From Geopseudomonas sagittaria (GTDB lineage Bacteria > Pseudomonadota > Gammaproteobacteria > Pseudomonadales > Pseudomonadaceae), in contig NZ_FOXM01000002.1 in the NCBI RefSeq assembly GCF_900115715.1, positions 365,175 through 429,174 on the forward strand: 64,000 nt of DNA, read 5' to 3'. Both the position numbers and the translations under genes were made by a program. Under the pieces are notes generated by a model. The model saw only the letters and a program-made list of their open reading frames with translations. It was not told the DNA's origin and searched no databases. This document shows positions 10,084-19,941 of the stretch, one piece after another (the first letter of the stretch is position 1; the number at the start of each line of letters is the position of its first letter).

Positions 10084-10767
10084 ATGAGCGTTGACGCACA
10101 GCAAGCAGCGACCAGTTGGGACGCGGCCCCCGATGAACTGATCCAGCGCATCGGCCAGTTGACCCGCATGCTGCGCGACAGCATGCGCGAGCTCGGCCTG
10201 GACAAGGAGATCGAGAAGGCCGCCGAGGCGATTCCGGACGCCCGCGACCGCCTGACCTACGTGGCGTCGATGACCGAGCAGGCCGCCGAGCGGGCGCTCA
10301 ATGCCATCGATCGTGCCCAGCCGCTGCAGGACGAGATCGCCAAGGGCGCCAGCGCCCTGGACAAGCGCTGGGCGGACTGGTTCGCCAACCCCGTGGAGCT
10401 GGAGGAGGCCCGCGAGCTGGTCAAGGAAACCCGCGGCTACCTGGCCGAGGTGCCGCGCCAGACCCAGGCGACCCAGCGTGAGCTGATGGAAATCCTCATG
10501 GCACAGGACTTCCAGGATCTCACCGGCCAGGTCATCAAGAAGATGAACGAGGTGATCCGCGAGATCGAGCACCAGCTGATCCAGGTGCTGATCGAGAGCG
10601 TGCCGGACGGCAGTGAGGCGATCATCCTCAAGCGCCTGGCCGAAGGCGAGTGGGAACAGGAGAAGCCCAAGCAACTGCTCAACGGTCCACAGATCAAGCC
10701 GACCGCCGGCGATGCAGTCGCCAACCAGGATCAGGTCGACGACCTGCTCGACGAGCTGGGCTTCTGA
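10084..10767 (+). CDS. cheZ: CheY-P phosphatase CheZ
   Basis: A 227-residue, mostly helical protein. The signature [14 protein letters not shown] near residues 141-154 carries the Asp and Gln that enter the CheY active site and speed dephosphorylation. The C-terminal [12 protein letters not shown] matches the CheY-binding tail of CheZ. It forms a dimeric four-helix bundle in the cytoplasm. It is co-transcribed with cheY and preceded by a gaggag site. CheZ is typical of beta- and gammaproteobacteria. Confidence 0.95.
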   Translation: MSVDAQQAATSWDAAPDELIQRIGQLTRMLRDSMRELGLDKEIEKAAEAIPDARDRLTYVASMTEQAAERALNAIDRAQPLQDEIAKGASALDKRWADWFANPVELEEARELVKETRGYLAEVPRQTQATQRELMEILMAQDFQDLTGQVIKKMNEVIREIEHQLIQVLIESVPDGSEAIILKRLAEGEWEQEKPKQLLNGPQIKPTAGDAVANQDQVDDLLDELGF

Positions 10768-10807
10768 TCCCGCCGCTAGCGGTCAACGTAATTCACAGGT
10801 TCTTTTG

Positions 10808-11857
10808 ATGATATTTGCCAGCAGGAAACAAGCAGCGCAGCGGGAACAGGCCGAGCAGGAGGCCCGCAAGTTGCTGGAGGACATCCAGCAGCTCGAGCAG
10901 CAGCTGCAGTCTGCCGACCAGACCCGAGACGGGCTGAGCCACGTCTATGCCAGCCATCTCAAGGGCAGCGGCATGCTCGAGGTGGTGCGCCAGAGCATTG
11001 CCGAGCGCGCCGAGGCGCTGGTCGAGGAGCGCAAGGAGCTGAAGAAGCTGGACGAGGTGTTCGGCGACGCGCGCAGCGCGGTGAGTGCGCTGGACAGCCG
11101 CTCGCAGCGCATCAACGAGCATGCCCAGGGCAGCACGCGCAGCGCCGAACTGCTCGACCACGCTGCTGGCAGCATCAAGGACCTGGTGGCGAACATCCAG
11201 AAGATCACCGACCAGACCAACCTGCTGGCGCTCAATGCTGCCATCGAGGCGGCGCGGGCCGGCGAGGCCGGACGCGGCTTTGCCGTGGTAGCCGGCGAGG
11301 TGCGACAGCTGGCGCAGCGCGCTGGCGTGGCCACGGCGCAGATCGACGCGCTGGTCGGCGAGATCGTCGAGCAGATCGCCAGCATCCGCAGTGCCGTGCT
11401 GCTGACCCAGGACAGCGCCACCGAGGTATCGGCGTCCTCGGTGCAGATCAACGAGGTAGTCGGTGTAATGATCGAGCGTTCCGAACATCTGCAGCACATC
11501 ATCCGCGACACCACCACGACCTCCTTCCTCAACGCCACCAAGCTCGATCATGCGGTGTGGAAGAACCAGGTCTACCGCCACATCCACAACGCCGAGTTCG
11601 GCGCGCAGCTGACCTGTCATACCGAATGCCGCCTCGGCAAATGGTATTTCCAGGGCTACGGTGCCCGGCACTATGCCCATGTGCACAGTTTCCAGGCCCT
11701 CGATGCGCCGCATCGCGAAGTGCACGAAGCCGGCCAGCGCGCCCTGCAGGCCGGGCAGCAAGGCGATCTGCAGGGCATGCGCGAGGCGCTGGAGCAGATG
11801 GAAGAGGCCAGCATGCGGGTGGTCAACTGCATCGACGAGTTGATGCGCCAGCTCTGA
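10808..11857 (+). CDS. Soluble chemoreceptor with CZB zinc-binding domain
   Basis: A 349-residue MCP with no membrane segment. An N-terminal coiled coil (about 1-100) leads into a short signalling hairpin with tip [20 protein letters not shown] (about residues 134-153). The C-terminal CZB domain has [14 protein letters not shown], then [12 protein letters not shown] and a final H-x3-H pair ([11 protein letters not shown]); His/Cys residues of this pattern bind zinc in CZB proteins. The family commonly senses zinc or oxidants such as hypochlorous acid; the cue here is inferred. The N-terminus is [14 protein letters not shown]. The reading frame is open upstream but ATG 10808 is the first sensible start. 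Confidence 0.85.
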   Translation: MIFASRKQAAQREQAEQEARKLLEDIQQLEQQLQSADQTRDGLSHVYASHLKGSGMLEVVRQSIAERAEALVEERKELKKLDEVFGDARSAVSALDSRSQRINEHAQGSTRSAELLDHAAGSIKDLVANIQKITDQTNLLALNAAIEAARAGEAGRGFAVVAGEVRQLAQRAGVATAQIDALVGEIVEQIASIRSAVLLTQDSATEVSASSVQINEVVGVMIERSEHLQHIIRDTTTTSFLNATKLDHAVWKNQVYRHIHNAEFGAQLTCHTECRLGKWYFQGYGARHYAHVHSFQALDAPHREVHEAGQRALQAGQQGDLQGMREALEQMEEASMRVVNCIDELMRQL

Positions 11858-12001
11858 GCCCAGCCACGCCGGGGCGGCTGACACAACCGCCCGCCGCTCG
11901 ATAAGCCGGCGAATCCGCACGCTGTTTCGCCGATTGGCGGAAGGCGTTCGGCTGCACAATGCCTTTTTGCCCGTAGAGTCGCCGCAGGCGCGCACAAGGC
12001 C

Positions 12002-13165
12002 ATGGCTGACGACAGCGATCAGGACGACAAGACAGAAGCGGCGACACCCCGGCGCCTGGAAAAGGCTCGCGAAGACGGGCAGGTCGCCCGTTCCCGCGAG
12101 TTGAGCACCTTCCTGCTGCTGGCTGGCGGTGTGGGTGGGCTGTGGGCGATGGGCAGCACGCTCTACGCCCAGCTCGGCCTGGTCATGGAGCAGTCGTTCC
12201 TGTTCGAGCGCGAGGTGGCGTTCGATCCGGCGGTGATGGTCGCCCACTTCACCAGCCTGGCGCGGCACAGCCTGTTCGCCCTGCTGCCGCTGTTCATTCT
12301 GCTGCTGCTGATTGCCCTGGTGTCGCCGATGCTGCTGGGTGGCTGGCTGCTGTCGGCCAAGTCGCTGGCCCCGCAGTTCTCCCGGCTCAACCCGCTCAAG
12401 GGGCTCGCGCGGCTGTTTTCCAGCCACGCGCTGGCCGAACTGGGCAAGGCGATTGCCAAGTCGCTGCTGGTCGGCTGGGTCGCCGTGCAGTTCATCTCCA
12501 GCCATGTCGGCGAGATGATGGCGCTGATGACCCAGCCGCTGCCGCAGGCGCTGGCCAATGCGCTGAGTCTGGCAGCGCAGGCCTGCGGCCTGATCGTGCT
12601 GACCCTGGTGGTGGTGATCCTCATCGACGTGCCCTACCAGCTGTGGAGCCATGCCAAGAAGCTGCGCATGAGCAAGGAGGATCTGCGCCAGGAGCACAAG
12701 GAGTCCGAAGGCGATCCGCACGTCAAGGGGCGCATCCGCGCCCAGCAGCAGGCGGTGGCGCGGCGGCGGATGATGAGCAAGGTGCCGAGCGCCGACGTGA
12801 TCGTCACCAACCCGACCCACTACGCGGTGGCGCTGGCCTACGAGGACGGCAGCATGGGCGCGCCCAGGGTGGTGGCCAAGGGCACCGATCTGGTCGCCGC
12901 GCGCATCCGCGAGCTGGGCGCCGAGCACGGTGTACCGCTGCTCGAGGCGCCACCGCTGGCGCGCGCGCTGTACCGCCATGTGGATCTCGACAAGGAGATC
13001 CCCGCCGAACTGTATACCGCCGTGGCCGAGGTGCTGGCCTGGGCCTACCGGCTCAGGCGCGTGCGCGAGGAAGGCGGCGAGATGCCGCCGACCCCGCACG
13101 ATCTGCCGGTCCCGGCCGAACTCGATGAACTCAACCGGCGCGAGATGCCCGAGGAATCCCGATGA
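12002..13165 (+). CDS. flhB: Flagellar type III export switch protein FlhB
   Basis: A 387-residue inner-membrane component of the flagellar export apparatus. The N-terminus DDKTEAATPRRLEKAREDGQ is diagnostic. Four membrane segments lie between about residues 35 and 210. The cytoplasmic domain has the self-cleavage motif NPTHYAVAL with Asn at about residue 270. Cleavage switches export from rod/hook to filament substrates. It is followed by flhA with a 4-bp overlap (ATGA). The upstream 144 bp show no convincing sigma-28 site. Confidence 0.97.
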   Translation: MADDSDQDDKTEAATPRRLEKAREDGQVARSRELSTFLLLAGGVGGLWAMGSTLYAQLGLVMEQSFLFEREVAFDPAVMVAHFTSLARHSLFALLPLFILLLLIALVSPMLLGGWLLSAKSLAPQFSRLNPLKGLARLFSSHALAELGKAIAKSLLVGWVAVQFISSHVGEMMALMTQPLPQALANALSLAAQACGLIVLTLVVVILIDVPYQLWSHAKKLRMSKEDLRQEHKESEGDPHVKGRIRAQQQAVARRRMMSKVPSADVIVTNPTHYAVALAYEDGSMGAPRVVAKGTDLVAARIRELGAEHGVPLLEAPPLARALYRHVDLDKEIPAELYTAVAEVLAWAYRLRRVREEGGEMPPTPHDLPVPAELDELNRREMPEESR

Positions 13166-15246
13166 ATGCGCTGACCGTGTGGCTGAACGGTTCCGGCCTG
13201 CGTGCCGGTGGACAGGCGAGGCTGCTCGCCGGGCCGCTGCTGATCATCCTCATCCTGTCGATGATGATCCTGCCGCTGCCGCCGTTCGCCCTCGACCTGT
13301 TCTTCACCTTCAACATCGCCCTGTCGATCATGGTGCTGCTGGTCAGCATGTTCACCCAGAAGCCGCTGGACTTCGCCGCCTTCCCGGCGATCCTGCTGTT
13401 CACCACGCTGCTGCGCCTGTCGCTCAACGTGGCCTCGACCCGGGTTGTGCTGCTGAACGGTCACGAGGGCGGCGACGCGGCGGGCAAGGTGATCGAGGCC
13501 TTCGGCCACTTCCTGGTCGGCGGCAACTTCGCCGTGGGCCTCGCCGTGTTCCTGATCCTGGTGATCATCAACTTCATGGTCATCACCAAGGGCGCCGGGC
13601 GCATCGCCGAGGTCGGCGCGCGCTTCACCCTCGACTCGATGCCCGGCAAGCAGATGGCCATCGACGCCGACCTCAACGCCGGCCTGATCGGCGAGGACGA
13701 AGCGCGCCGCCGGCGCCGCGAGGTTTCCCAGGAAGCCGACTTCTACGGCTCGATGGACGGCGCCAGCAAGTTCGTGCGCGGCGACGCGGTGGCCGGCCTG
13801 GTGATCATGGCGGTCAACGTCATCGGCGGCCTGCTGATCGGCATGCTGCAGCACGACATGGCCTTTTCCAGCGCGGCGCAGACCTACGTGCTGCTGACCA
13901 TCGGCGATGGCCTGGTGGCGCAGATTCCGGCGCTGGTGATCTCCACCGCGGCTGGCGTCACCGTCTCAAGGGTCAACACCGACGAGGACGTCGGCCAGCA
14001 GATGATCGGCCAGCTGTTCTACAACCCGCAGGTGCTGTGGCTGGCGGCCGGCGTCATGGGCTTGCTCGGCCTGGTGCCGGGCATGCCCAACCTGGTGTTC
14101 CTGCTGTTCACCGCGCTGCTTGGCACCCTGGCCTGGTGGATGGGGCGGCGCAAGGAGGAACAGCTCCTCGACCAGGTGAGCAATCCCGAGCTGCCGCCAC
14201 CGGCCGAGACGCCGGAAGCCAGCTGGGACGACGTGCAACTGGTCGACACCCTGGGCCTGGAGGTCGGCCACCGGCTGATCCCGCTGGTCGACCAGCGCCA
14301 GCACGGCGAGCTGCTCGGACGGATCAAGAGCGTGCGCAAGAAGTTCGCCCAGGAAGTCGGCTTCCTGCCGCCGGTGGTGCATATCCGCGACAACCTGGAG
14401 CTGGGAGCAAACACCTACGTGATCCGCCTCAAGGGCGTCGAGGTCGGCCGCGCCGAGCTGCAGCCCGGCAAGTGGCTGGCCATCGACCCCGGCCAGGTGT
14501 CCGGCAAGCTGGAGGGCCAGGCCACCACCGACCCGGCCTTTGGCCTGCCGGCGGTGTGGATCGACCTCGAGCAGCGCGAGCTGGCGCAGGTCTACGGCTA
14601 CACGGTGGTGGATGCCAGCACCGTGGCGGCCACCCACCTCAACCACCTGCTGCACCGCCACGCCAGCGACATGCTCGGCCGCCAGGAGGTCCAGCAGCTG
14701 CTCGACAAGCTCGGCGAGGACAACAAGGCGCTGGTCGAGGAGGTGGTGCCCAAGGCGATCAGCCTCACCACCCTGCAGCGCATCCTGCAGAGCCTGCTGG
14801 AGGAGGACGTGTCGATCCGCGACATGCGCACCATCCTCGACACCCTGGCCGAGCATGCCGGCGCGCAGTCCGATGCCCAGGATCTGGTCGCCGTGGTGCG
14901 CGTGGCCCTCGGTCGCTCGATCACCCAGCAGTGGTTCGGCGGCCAGGGCGAGCTGCGCGTGATCGGCCTGGATGCCGGCCTCGAGCAGGTGCTGGCGCAG
15001 GCCATGAACAACGGCGGCGCACTGGAACCCGGCCTGGCCGGCAACCTCATGCAGCTGGCCGAAACCGCCCTCAACCGCCAGGAAGCCAACGGCGACGCGC
15101 CGGTGCTGGTAGTCCAGCACCGCCTGCGCGCGCTGCTGGCGCGCTTCCTGCGCCGGCGCCTGCGTCACCTGGTGGTGATGTCGCTGGCGGAAATTCCCGA
15201 TGACCGCATGCTGCGCGTAACCAGCCTGATCGGAGGCAATAACTGA
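13162..15246 (+). CDS. flhA: Flagellar type III export gate protein FlhA
   Basis: A 694-residue protein of normal FlhA length. The first ~330 residues carry about eight membrane segments, with the FHIPEP-family stretch KGAGRIAEVGARFTLDSMPG and the loop DADLNAGLIGEDEARRRR. The cytoplasmic ~350 residues dock export chaperones, with HLNHLLHRHASDMLGRQEV near the end. It forms the nonameric proton-driven export gate with FlhB. It overlaps flhB by 4 bp and flhF by 1 bp, which implies translational coupling. Confidence 0.97.
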   Translation: MNALTVWLNGSGLRAGGQARLLAGPLLIILILSMMILPLPPFALDLFFTFNIALSIMVLLVSMFTQKPLDFAAFPAILLFTTLLRLSLNVASTRVVLLNGHEGGDAAGKVIEAFGHFLVGGNFAVGLAVFLILVIINFMVITKGAGRIAEVGARFTLDSMPGKQMAIDADLNAGLIGEDEARRRRREVSQEADFYGSMDGASKFVRGDAVAGLVIMAVNVIGGLLIGMLQHDMAFSSAAQTYVLLTIGDGLVAQIPALVISTAAGVTVSRVNTDEDVGQQMIGQLFYNPQVLWLAAGVMGLLGLVPGMPNLVFLLFTALLGTLAWWMGRRKEEQLLDQVSNPELPPPAETPEASWDDVQLVDTLGLEVGHRLIPLVDQRQHGELLGRIKSVRKKFAQEVGFLPPVVHIRDNLELGANTYVIRLKGVEVGRAELQPGKWLAIDPGQVSGKLEGQATTDPAFGLPAVWIDLEQRELAQVYGYTVVDASTVAATHLNHLLHRHASDMLGRQEVQQLLDKLGEDNKALVEEVVPKAISLTTLQRILQSLLEEDVSIRDMRTILDTLAEHAGAQSDAQDLVAVVRVALGRSITQQWFGGQGELRVIGLDAGLEQVLAQAMNNGGALEPGLAGNLMQLAETALNRQEANGDAPVLVVQHRLRALLARFLRRRLRHLVVMSLAEIPDDRMLRVTSLIGGNN

Positions 15247-17615
15247 TGAGTGTCAGACGATTCGTCGGGGCCAACAGCCGCGACGCCATGCGCCAGGTGC
15301 GCGCGGCGCTGGGCGAGGACGCCCTGATCCTGTCCAACCGCACCACCGCCGAGGGCGTGGAAATCCTCGCCATGGCCGACGACGAACACCAGCGGCTGGT
15401 GCCCGAACAGGCGGCTGCTGCTCCCGCGCCAGCCCCGGCGCCGCGTCCGGTGCAACCCCAGCAGTCGGCACCGCCTGCCATGCCAACTGCCATGCCGCCG
15501 GGCATGCGCCAGCCGCCAGCGATGCCGCCGGCAGGCTTCGCCGCCCAGCGGGCCGCCGCCTACCAGCGCACCCAGGAGGACAGCGCGCCGCCGCCCGTGG
15601 CGGCGCCGACCCCGGCTGCGGACTTCGCCGCCCTCGGCGAGCTGCTGCTCGGCGAGATGCAGGGCATGCGCGAGCTGCTCAATCGGCAGATGACCCCGAC
15701 CGCCAGCGCCGACAGCGGCGCCGGGCGTCTGCGCCAGGTGCTGCTGCTGGCCGGCTTCGGCGCCCACCTGTGCGACGAGATCCTCGCCGCGCTGCCGGCC
15801 GAGCTACAGCACGCCACGGTCAACGACCCAGCCGCCCGCGCCTGGCTGGAGCGCCAGCTGGCCGCGCGCCTGCCGGTGCCGGAGGACGAGAACGACCTGC
15901 TCGACGAGGGCGGCGTGCTGGCACTGGTCGGCCCCACCGGCGTCGGCAAGACCACCACCACTGCCAAGCTGGCGGCGCGCTACGTGATGCGCCACGGCAG
16001 CGGCCAGGTCGCGCTGCTCAGTACCGACAGCTACCGGATCGGTGCCCACGAGCAGCTGCGCATCTATGGCCGCCTGCTCGGCGTCGAGGTCCAAGCGCTG
16101 CCCGCCGAGGCGGCGCTGGATGGCGTGCTGGCGCAGCTGGCCGGCAAGCGTTTGGTGATCATCGACACCATCGGCATGAGCCAGCGCGACCAGCGCCTGA
16201 TCGGCCAGATCGCCCAGCTCGGCGGCACCGGCCACCCGGTGCGCCTGATGCTGCTGCTCAATGCCGCCAGCCACGGCGATACCCTGGAGGAGGTGGTCGC
16301 CACCTACCAGCGCGCCGCCCGCGCCGCCGGTTCGCGTCTCGACGATTGTATCGTCACCAAGAGCGACGAGGCCGCCCGGCTCGGTCCGGTGCTGGACATC
16401 CTGATCCGTCACAACCTGCGCCTGCACTACCTGTCCAGCGGCCAGCAGGTGCCCGAGGACCTGCATCCCGCCGCGGCGCCGGCGCTGGTGCGCCAGGCCC
16501 TGGCGGCCAGCCAGGAGTCGCCGTTCGTGGCCGCCAGCAGCACGCCGGGCGCTCCCGGTCAGCGTCTGGAAGCCTTGTCGCGCGGCCTGCTCGGCCACGG
16601 CCGGGCGATGGCTGCGGCGCTCGACGGCCTGCGCCGCGAGGTCGACGGCTTCGCCCTGCTCGAGGCCGCCTGGCAGCTCGCTGCGCTGCCGCGCAGCCTG
16701 CAGGGCGAACGTCTGGCCGCGCTGCTCGCCGCCAGTCCGCCGTCCAACTCCGGCCTGCTGCTGTGGGGCCGCGCCGGCGCATTGCCGGGGCAGACCTGGC
16801 AGATGCCGCTGCTCAGCTTCGATAGCCTGGGCCGCCTGCAGGTCCGCCCCTGGCTCGCCCACCAGTTGCCGGCCGGCGCCTCGGCGCGGCTGGAGTGGGC
16901 CGCCCAGCAGTGGCCGCAGGCCGATCACCTGCTGCCGGCCAGCCCGGACGCCGCCACCCTGCGCGCCCTGGCGGCGCAGGGCAGCGCCTGGCTGGCGGCG
17001 GCCAAGGGCAACAGCCGGGTCGACTACCGCGGCGAGCGCTACGCCCTGCAGACCCTGGCCGAGATCGCCATGCCGCAGGCCAGCCTGCACTGCCGCTACC
17101 GCAGCCATGCCGTGCAGCTCGACCTGGCGCTGCTCGACGTCGGCCTCGACGCCAGTCGCGAGCGCGGCCAGCACAGCGGCCCGTGGCCGCTGCAGGCCTG
17201 GTTCGGCCAGTTGCACGACATCGACGGCGGTCGCCCGCCGCAGCAACGCTTCTGGCTGGCCAGCAGCGCCACGGCGGGCGAGGAGGGCCTGCTCCAGCAG
17301 CAGGCGCTGCTGCTGCGCCAGCTGCAGAGCGACGACCTGGCCAGCCTGACCGGCCGTGCCTGGCTGAGCCTGGAAGGGCTGTTCGATCCGCTGCAGGCCG
17401 AGCTGCGCCTGTTCCTCGCCGCCGGCCTGGCGGCCAGCGCCAGCCACCTGGAGCTGGCCGAGGGCGACTGGGCGATGGACGTGCGCGCCCAGCTGCTCAG
17501 CCTGGCCGGCGGTCGCCGCCAGCGCAGCGCCCAGCAGCATCTGGATGCCCTGCTGCACCTGCTGGCCGCCCGTGACACCCTGCGCCAGGTGGCCGGCGGC
17601 GCCGGCGTGCACTGA
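15246..17615 (+). CDS. flhF: Flagellar GTPase FlhF with long C-terminal extension
   Basis: A 789-residue protein, against roughly 430 for usual FlhF. Residues 1-425 are a normal FlhF: start [20 protein letters not shown], a Pro/Ala-rich linker, SRP-type GTPase P-loop [20 protein letters not shown] near residue 229, [11 protein letters not shown], and base motif [10 protein letters not shown]. Residues about 426-789 are extra, rich in Leu/Ala/Gln, with [19 protein letters not shown] and [21 protein letters not shown] do not recognise them. FlhF normally sets polar flagellum position with FlhG/FleN, but no FleN follows. The frame and codon use are continuous through the extension, so it is not an obvious sequencing artefact. 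Confidence 0.9.
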   Translation: MSVRRFVGANSRDAMRQVRAALGEDALILSNRTTAEGVEILAMADDEHQRLVPEQAAAAPAPAPAPRPVQPQQSAPPAMPTAMPPGMRQPPAMPPAGFAAQRAAAYQRTQEDSAPPPVAAPTPAADFAALGELLLGEMQGMRELLNRQMTPTASADSGAGRLRQVLLLAGFGAHLCDEILAALPAELQHATVNDPAARAWLERQLAARLPVPEDENDLLDEGGVLALVGPTGVGKTTTTAKLAARYVMRHGSGQVALLSTDSYRIGAHEQLRIYGRLLGVEVQALPAEAALDGVLAQLAGKRLVIIDTIGMSQRDQRLIGQIAQLGGTGHPVRLMLLLNAASHGDTLEEVVATYQRAARAAGSRLDDCIVTKSDEAARLGPVLDILIRHNLRLHYLSSGQQVPEDLHPAAAPALVRQALAASQESPFVAASSTPGAPGQRLEALSRGLLGHGRAMAAALDGLRREVDGFALLEAAWQLAALPRSLQGERLAALLAASPPSNSGLLLWGRAGALPGQTWQMPLLSFDSLGRLQVRPWLAHQLPAGASARLEWAAQQWPQADHLLPASPDAATLRALAAQGSAWLAAAKGNSRVDYRGERYALQTLAEIAMPQASLHCRYRSHAVQLDLALLDVGLDASRERGQHSGPWPLQAWFGQLHDIDGGRPPQQRFWLASSATAGEEGLLQQQALLLRQLQSDDLASLTGRAWLSLEGLFDPLQAELRLFLAAGLAASASHLELAEGDWAMDVRAQLLSLAGGRRQRSAQQHLDALLHLLAARDTLRQVAGGAGVH

Positions 17616-18142
17616 TGGCGGCGGGCATGATGGAAGAGGGCGATCAGGCCGCCGGGCTACGCCGCTGGGCGGAGCAGTTCGGCGTGGCGGCCGCGCCTGC
17701 GCCCGGATCCGCGTTGGCCCCTGCGCCGCCCGCCGCCGAGCCGGTCACCCTGATGGTGGTCGGCCTGCCCGGGCCGCTTGGCGAGCAGTCCCGTCGGGTA
17801 CGGGCGACCCTGGCGCGCTGGCAGGCCAATGGCCACCGCTGGGTCGGCGATCCGGCACGCTGGAAGGTGGTGGCGTTGGAAGCGGACAGCCCGCACCTGG
17901 CGGTGCTCGCCAGCCAGCAGTCGCGCTGGGCGCTGTGGGTCGCCGACGATGCCGACAGCTTCCGCCGCAGCTTCCGTCTGCTGCGCCGCCTGCGCGAGCA
18001 GACCGGCCCGCTGCGTCTGCTCGCCCTGCATGACGGCATCGCCAGCCATGCCGGCCTGCTGCGCAACCTGCAGCAGGCGGCCGCCGCATTCCTGGATCTC
18101 GAACTGCTGCTGCTGCCCGAGCAGCCGGGCGGGGCGTGCTGA
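17615..18142 (+). CDS. Unknown protein in the fleN slot after flhF
   Basis: About 175 residues (start ATG 17615, overlapping the flhF stop; a start at 17627 or 17630 is possible). A variable Ala/Pro-rich N-terminus leads into VTLMVVGLPGPLGEQSRRVR, then RWALWVADDADSFRRSFRLL and LRLLALHDGIASHAGLLRNL, ending in a Leu-rich helix. The alternation of strands and helices resembles a small alpha/beta domain, but there is no Walker A motif, so it is not a working FleN/MinD ATPase. It is translationally coupled to flhF and flhE. It could be a flagellar accessory factor or a decayed FleN-like fold; I cannot assign a function. Confidence 0.6.
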   Translation: MAAGMMEEGDQAAGLRRWAEQFGVAAAPAPGSALAPAPPAAEPVTLMVVGLPGPLGEQSRRVRATLARWQANGHRWVGDPARWKVVALEADSPHLAVLASQQSRWALWVADDADSFRRSFRLLRRLREQTGPLRLLALHDGIASHAGLLRNLQQAAAAFLDLELLLLPEQPGGAC

Positions 18143-18549
18143 TGAGCTGCTGCCGTCTGGCTGCCTTGCTGGGCGGCGCGCTGCTGCTGCCGGCCGCCGG
18201 CCTGACGCTGGCGGAGCCGGCGCCCGGCAGCTGGCAGGCTCATGCGCCGGGCCTGTCCGTGGCGCGCAGCGATCAGCGCAGCTGCAGCGCGCCGCTGCAG
18301 GCGCCGCCGCTGGCCCAGGGGCGCCGCCTGGCCAGCGTCGCCTGGCAGTTCGCCATGGCGCCCGCTGCGCCGCTGCGCGCCTGGCTGTGCCAGGGCGCGC
18401 AGTGTGTCGCGCTGCCCGGCCCGCGCGGGCGCAGCCACGGCCTGGCCGGGCGGGATGCCGGCCAGCCGCTGCAGTTGTGCTTCCAGCGCGCGCGGCCGGG
18501 CGCGGCGCTGGTGGTGCGCGGGCTGCAGGTGCTGGTCGAGTACCGTTGA
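18142..18549 (+). CDS. flhE: Flagellar periplasmic protein FlhE
   Basis: A 135-residue exported protein. A signal peptide (about residues 1-24, ending near LTLAEP) precedes GSWQAHAPGLSVARSDQRSC, ASVAWQFAMAPAAPLRAWLC and the closing GLQVLVEYR, which match the FlhE pattern of a paired-Cys beta domain ending in a Q-V-I-V-N-Y-like strand. FlhE sits downstream of flhA in peritrichous bacteria and limits proton leakage through the export gate. Overlap with the gene before it places it in the flhBAF operon. Sequence conservation is modest, so the name rests on motif plus position. Confidence 0.72.
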   Translation: MSCCRLAALLGGALLLPAAGLTLAEPAPGSWQAHAPGLSVARSDQRSCSAPLQAPPLAQGRRLASVAWQFAMAPAAPLRAWLCQGAQCVALPGPRGRSHGLAGRDAGQPLQLCFQRARPGAALVVRGLQVLVEYR

Positions 18550-18693
18550 GCAGGGCGGTACTGGCGGCTTGCCTGGTTGGTGCCGTCAGTCAGTTGCGCC
18601 ATGGCCCCGCGACTGCGGGGCTGCGCGCAACCTGTCGCCGGGGCTGGCGGCAGATGGCCTGTCCGCTCGGGAAGATCGAGATCGCCCGTGGCT

Positions 18694-19941
18694 TCAGTCG
18701 TGCGAGCGGCCAAGACTGCCCGGCTGTCCAGGCGGATAGCCGGACAGCGCCAGGCTCTCGTATGGCACCGGGCGGCCGAGCAAATAGCCCTGGGCCTTGC
18801 TGACCTTCAGGGTGCGCAACACCGCCAGTTCCTCGGCGGTCTCTACCCCTTCGGCAACGACCTTGCTGTTCGTCTCCTCGGCAAAGCGAATGATCGCCGC
18901 CGCCAGAGCACGCACGCAGAGGTCCTTGTCGATTGCCCTGACCAGGCTTATATCGAGTTTGATCACATCGGGATGCAGCTTGATGATGTGGCGGAAACTT
19001 GCAAATCCGGCCCCGGCGTCATCCACCGCCAGCCTCAGCCCCTTCGCCCGCAGCGGCGCCAGTTCCGTGGCAATCAAGGAGTAGTCCTCGATGGAGGCAT
19101 GCTCGGTGATCTCGAGCACGATTCGCTCCAGAGGATAGCCTGCCAGCACCGCAGGCACGGCGCCCTTGAGAATGGTTTCGGGCGAGATGTTCAGGGAAAG
19201 ATAGGTGTCACCGGGGAGGCGGTGAAGATTCAGGAGTGCCTTGCGGATAACCGTAAGTTCAAGTTGCTCCTGCAGGCCAACCTCTGCGGCCTCGGCAAAC
19301 CACTGGTCAGGAGGGCGCGCAGGTTCCGCGGTGAACCTCGTCAGCGCCTCGTGCCCGACCAGACGGTGCTCCACCACATGCACGATCGGCTGATAGACGA
19401 TGCTATAGCACTCGCCGTCGATGACCGAAAGAATGCGCGCCCGCAGCGTGTGCAGCAGTGCGCCCCCCACCAGCCGCCGACTCAGCACCATGCCCACGAA
19501 GTCGGCATAACTGCGCATGAAGTTGATATCGCGCTCATCGAGCGACAAATCCGGCTGGCGTTGGAAGCAGCAGAAGGTTCCGAAAGTTTCCCCGCCCGCA
19601 AGCCTGATCGGGACGCTCAGATGTGCCCCCACCGGGAGCATTCTTGTCGCCTGCAGGGTGAGCGCCTCGGCATTCGCTTGGGCGTTGTGGAGCAATTCCG
19701 GGAGGCGGCCATCCAATACGCGCTGACAGTAGCTGTCCTCCAGCGAGTCGGAGCCGCCCACGTGCAGCGGCGAAAACGACACTTCCGAGTCCACATAGCG
19801 GAAGACGCGGCGCCCGAGTTCGAACTGGGAGATGAACGCCACCTCCATGCCGAAATGTTTCCGGATGGCATGCAGCGCATCGTGGAGCATTTCGTCCAGA
19901 ACCTGGTCTGAAGCTGGATCATGACTGAATGATGAATCCAT
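18694..19941 (-). CDS. GAF-EAL c-di-GMP phosphodiesterase
   Basis: A 415-residue cytoplasmic protein. An N-terminal GAF domain (about 20-165) contains FRYVDSEVSFSPL, EDSYCQRVLDGRLPELLHNA, and GAHLSVPIRLAGGETFGTFC. The EAL domain (about 175-400) keeps the catalytic set: ALTRF at the E-A-L position, SLNISPETI, LEITEHASIED, AVDDAGAGFASF, IKLDISLVRAID and VAEGVETAEE. It should hydrolyse c-di-GMP under control of the GAF ligand. It is transcribed towards flhE and away from fliA. No sigma-28 site is seen upstream. Confidence 0.88.
   Translation of the reverse strand: MDSSFSHDPASDQVLDEMLHDALHAIRKHFGMEVAFISQFELGRRVFRYVDSEVSFSPLHVGGSDSLEDSYCQRVLDGRLPELLHNAQANAEALTLQATRMLPVGAHLSVPIRLAGGETFGTFCCFQRQPDLSLDERDINFMRSYADFVGMVLSRRLVGGALLHTLRARILSVIDGECYSIVYQPIVHVVEHRLVGHEALTRFTAEPARPPDQWFAEAAEVGLQEQLELTVIRKALLNLHRLPGDTYLSLNISPETILKGAVPAVLAGYPLERIVLEITEHASIEDYSLIATELAPLRAKGLRLAVDDAGAGFASFRHIIKLHPDVIKLDISLVRAIDKDLCVRALAAAIIRFAEETNSKVVAEGVETAEELAVLRTLKVSKAQGYLLGRPVPYESLALSGYPPGQPGSLGRSHD

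Noticed and set aside
11880..11925. Possible sigma-28 promoter before flhB (ctcgataag)
   Set aside because: The -10 is CTCGATAA and the -35 position has no TAAA; flhB is an early-class gene, so FliA control is not expected.
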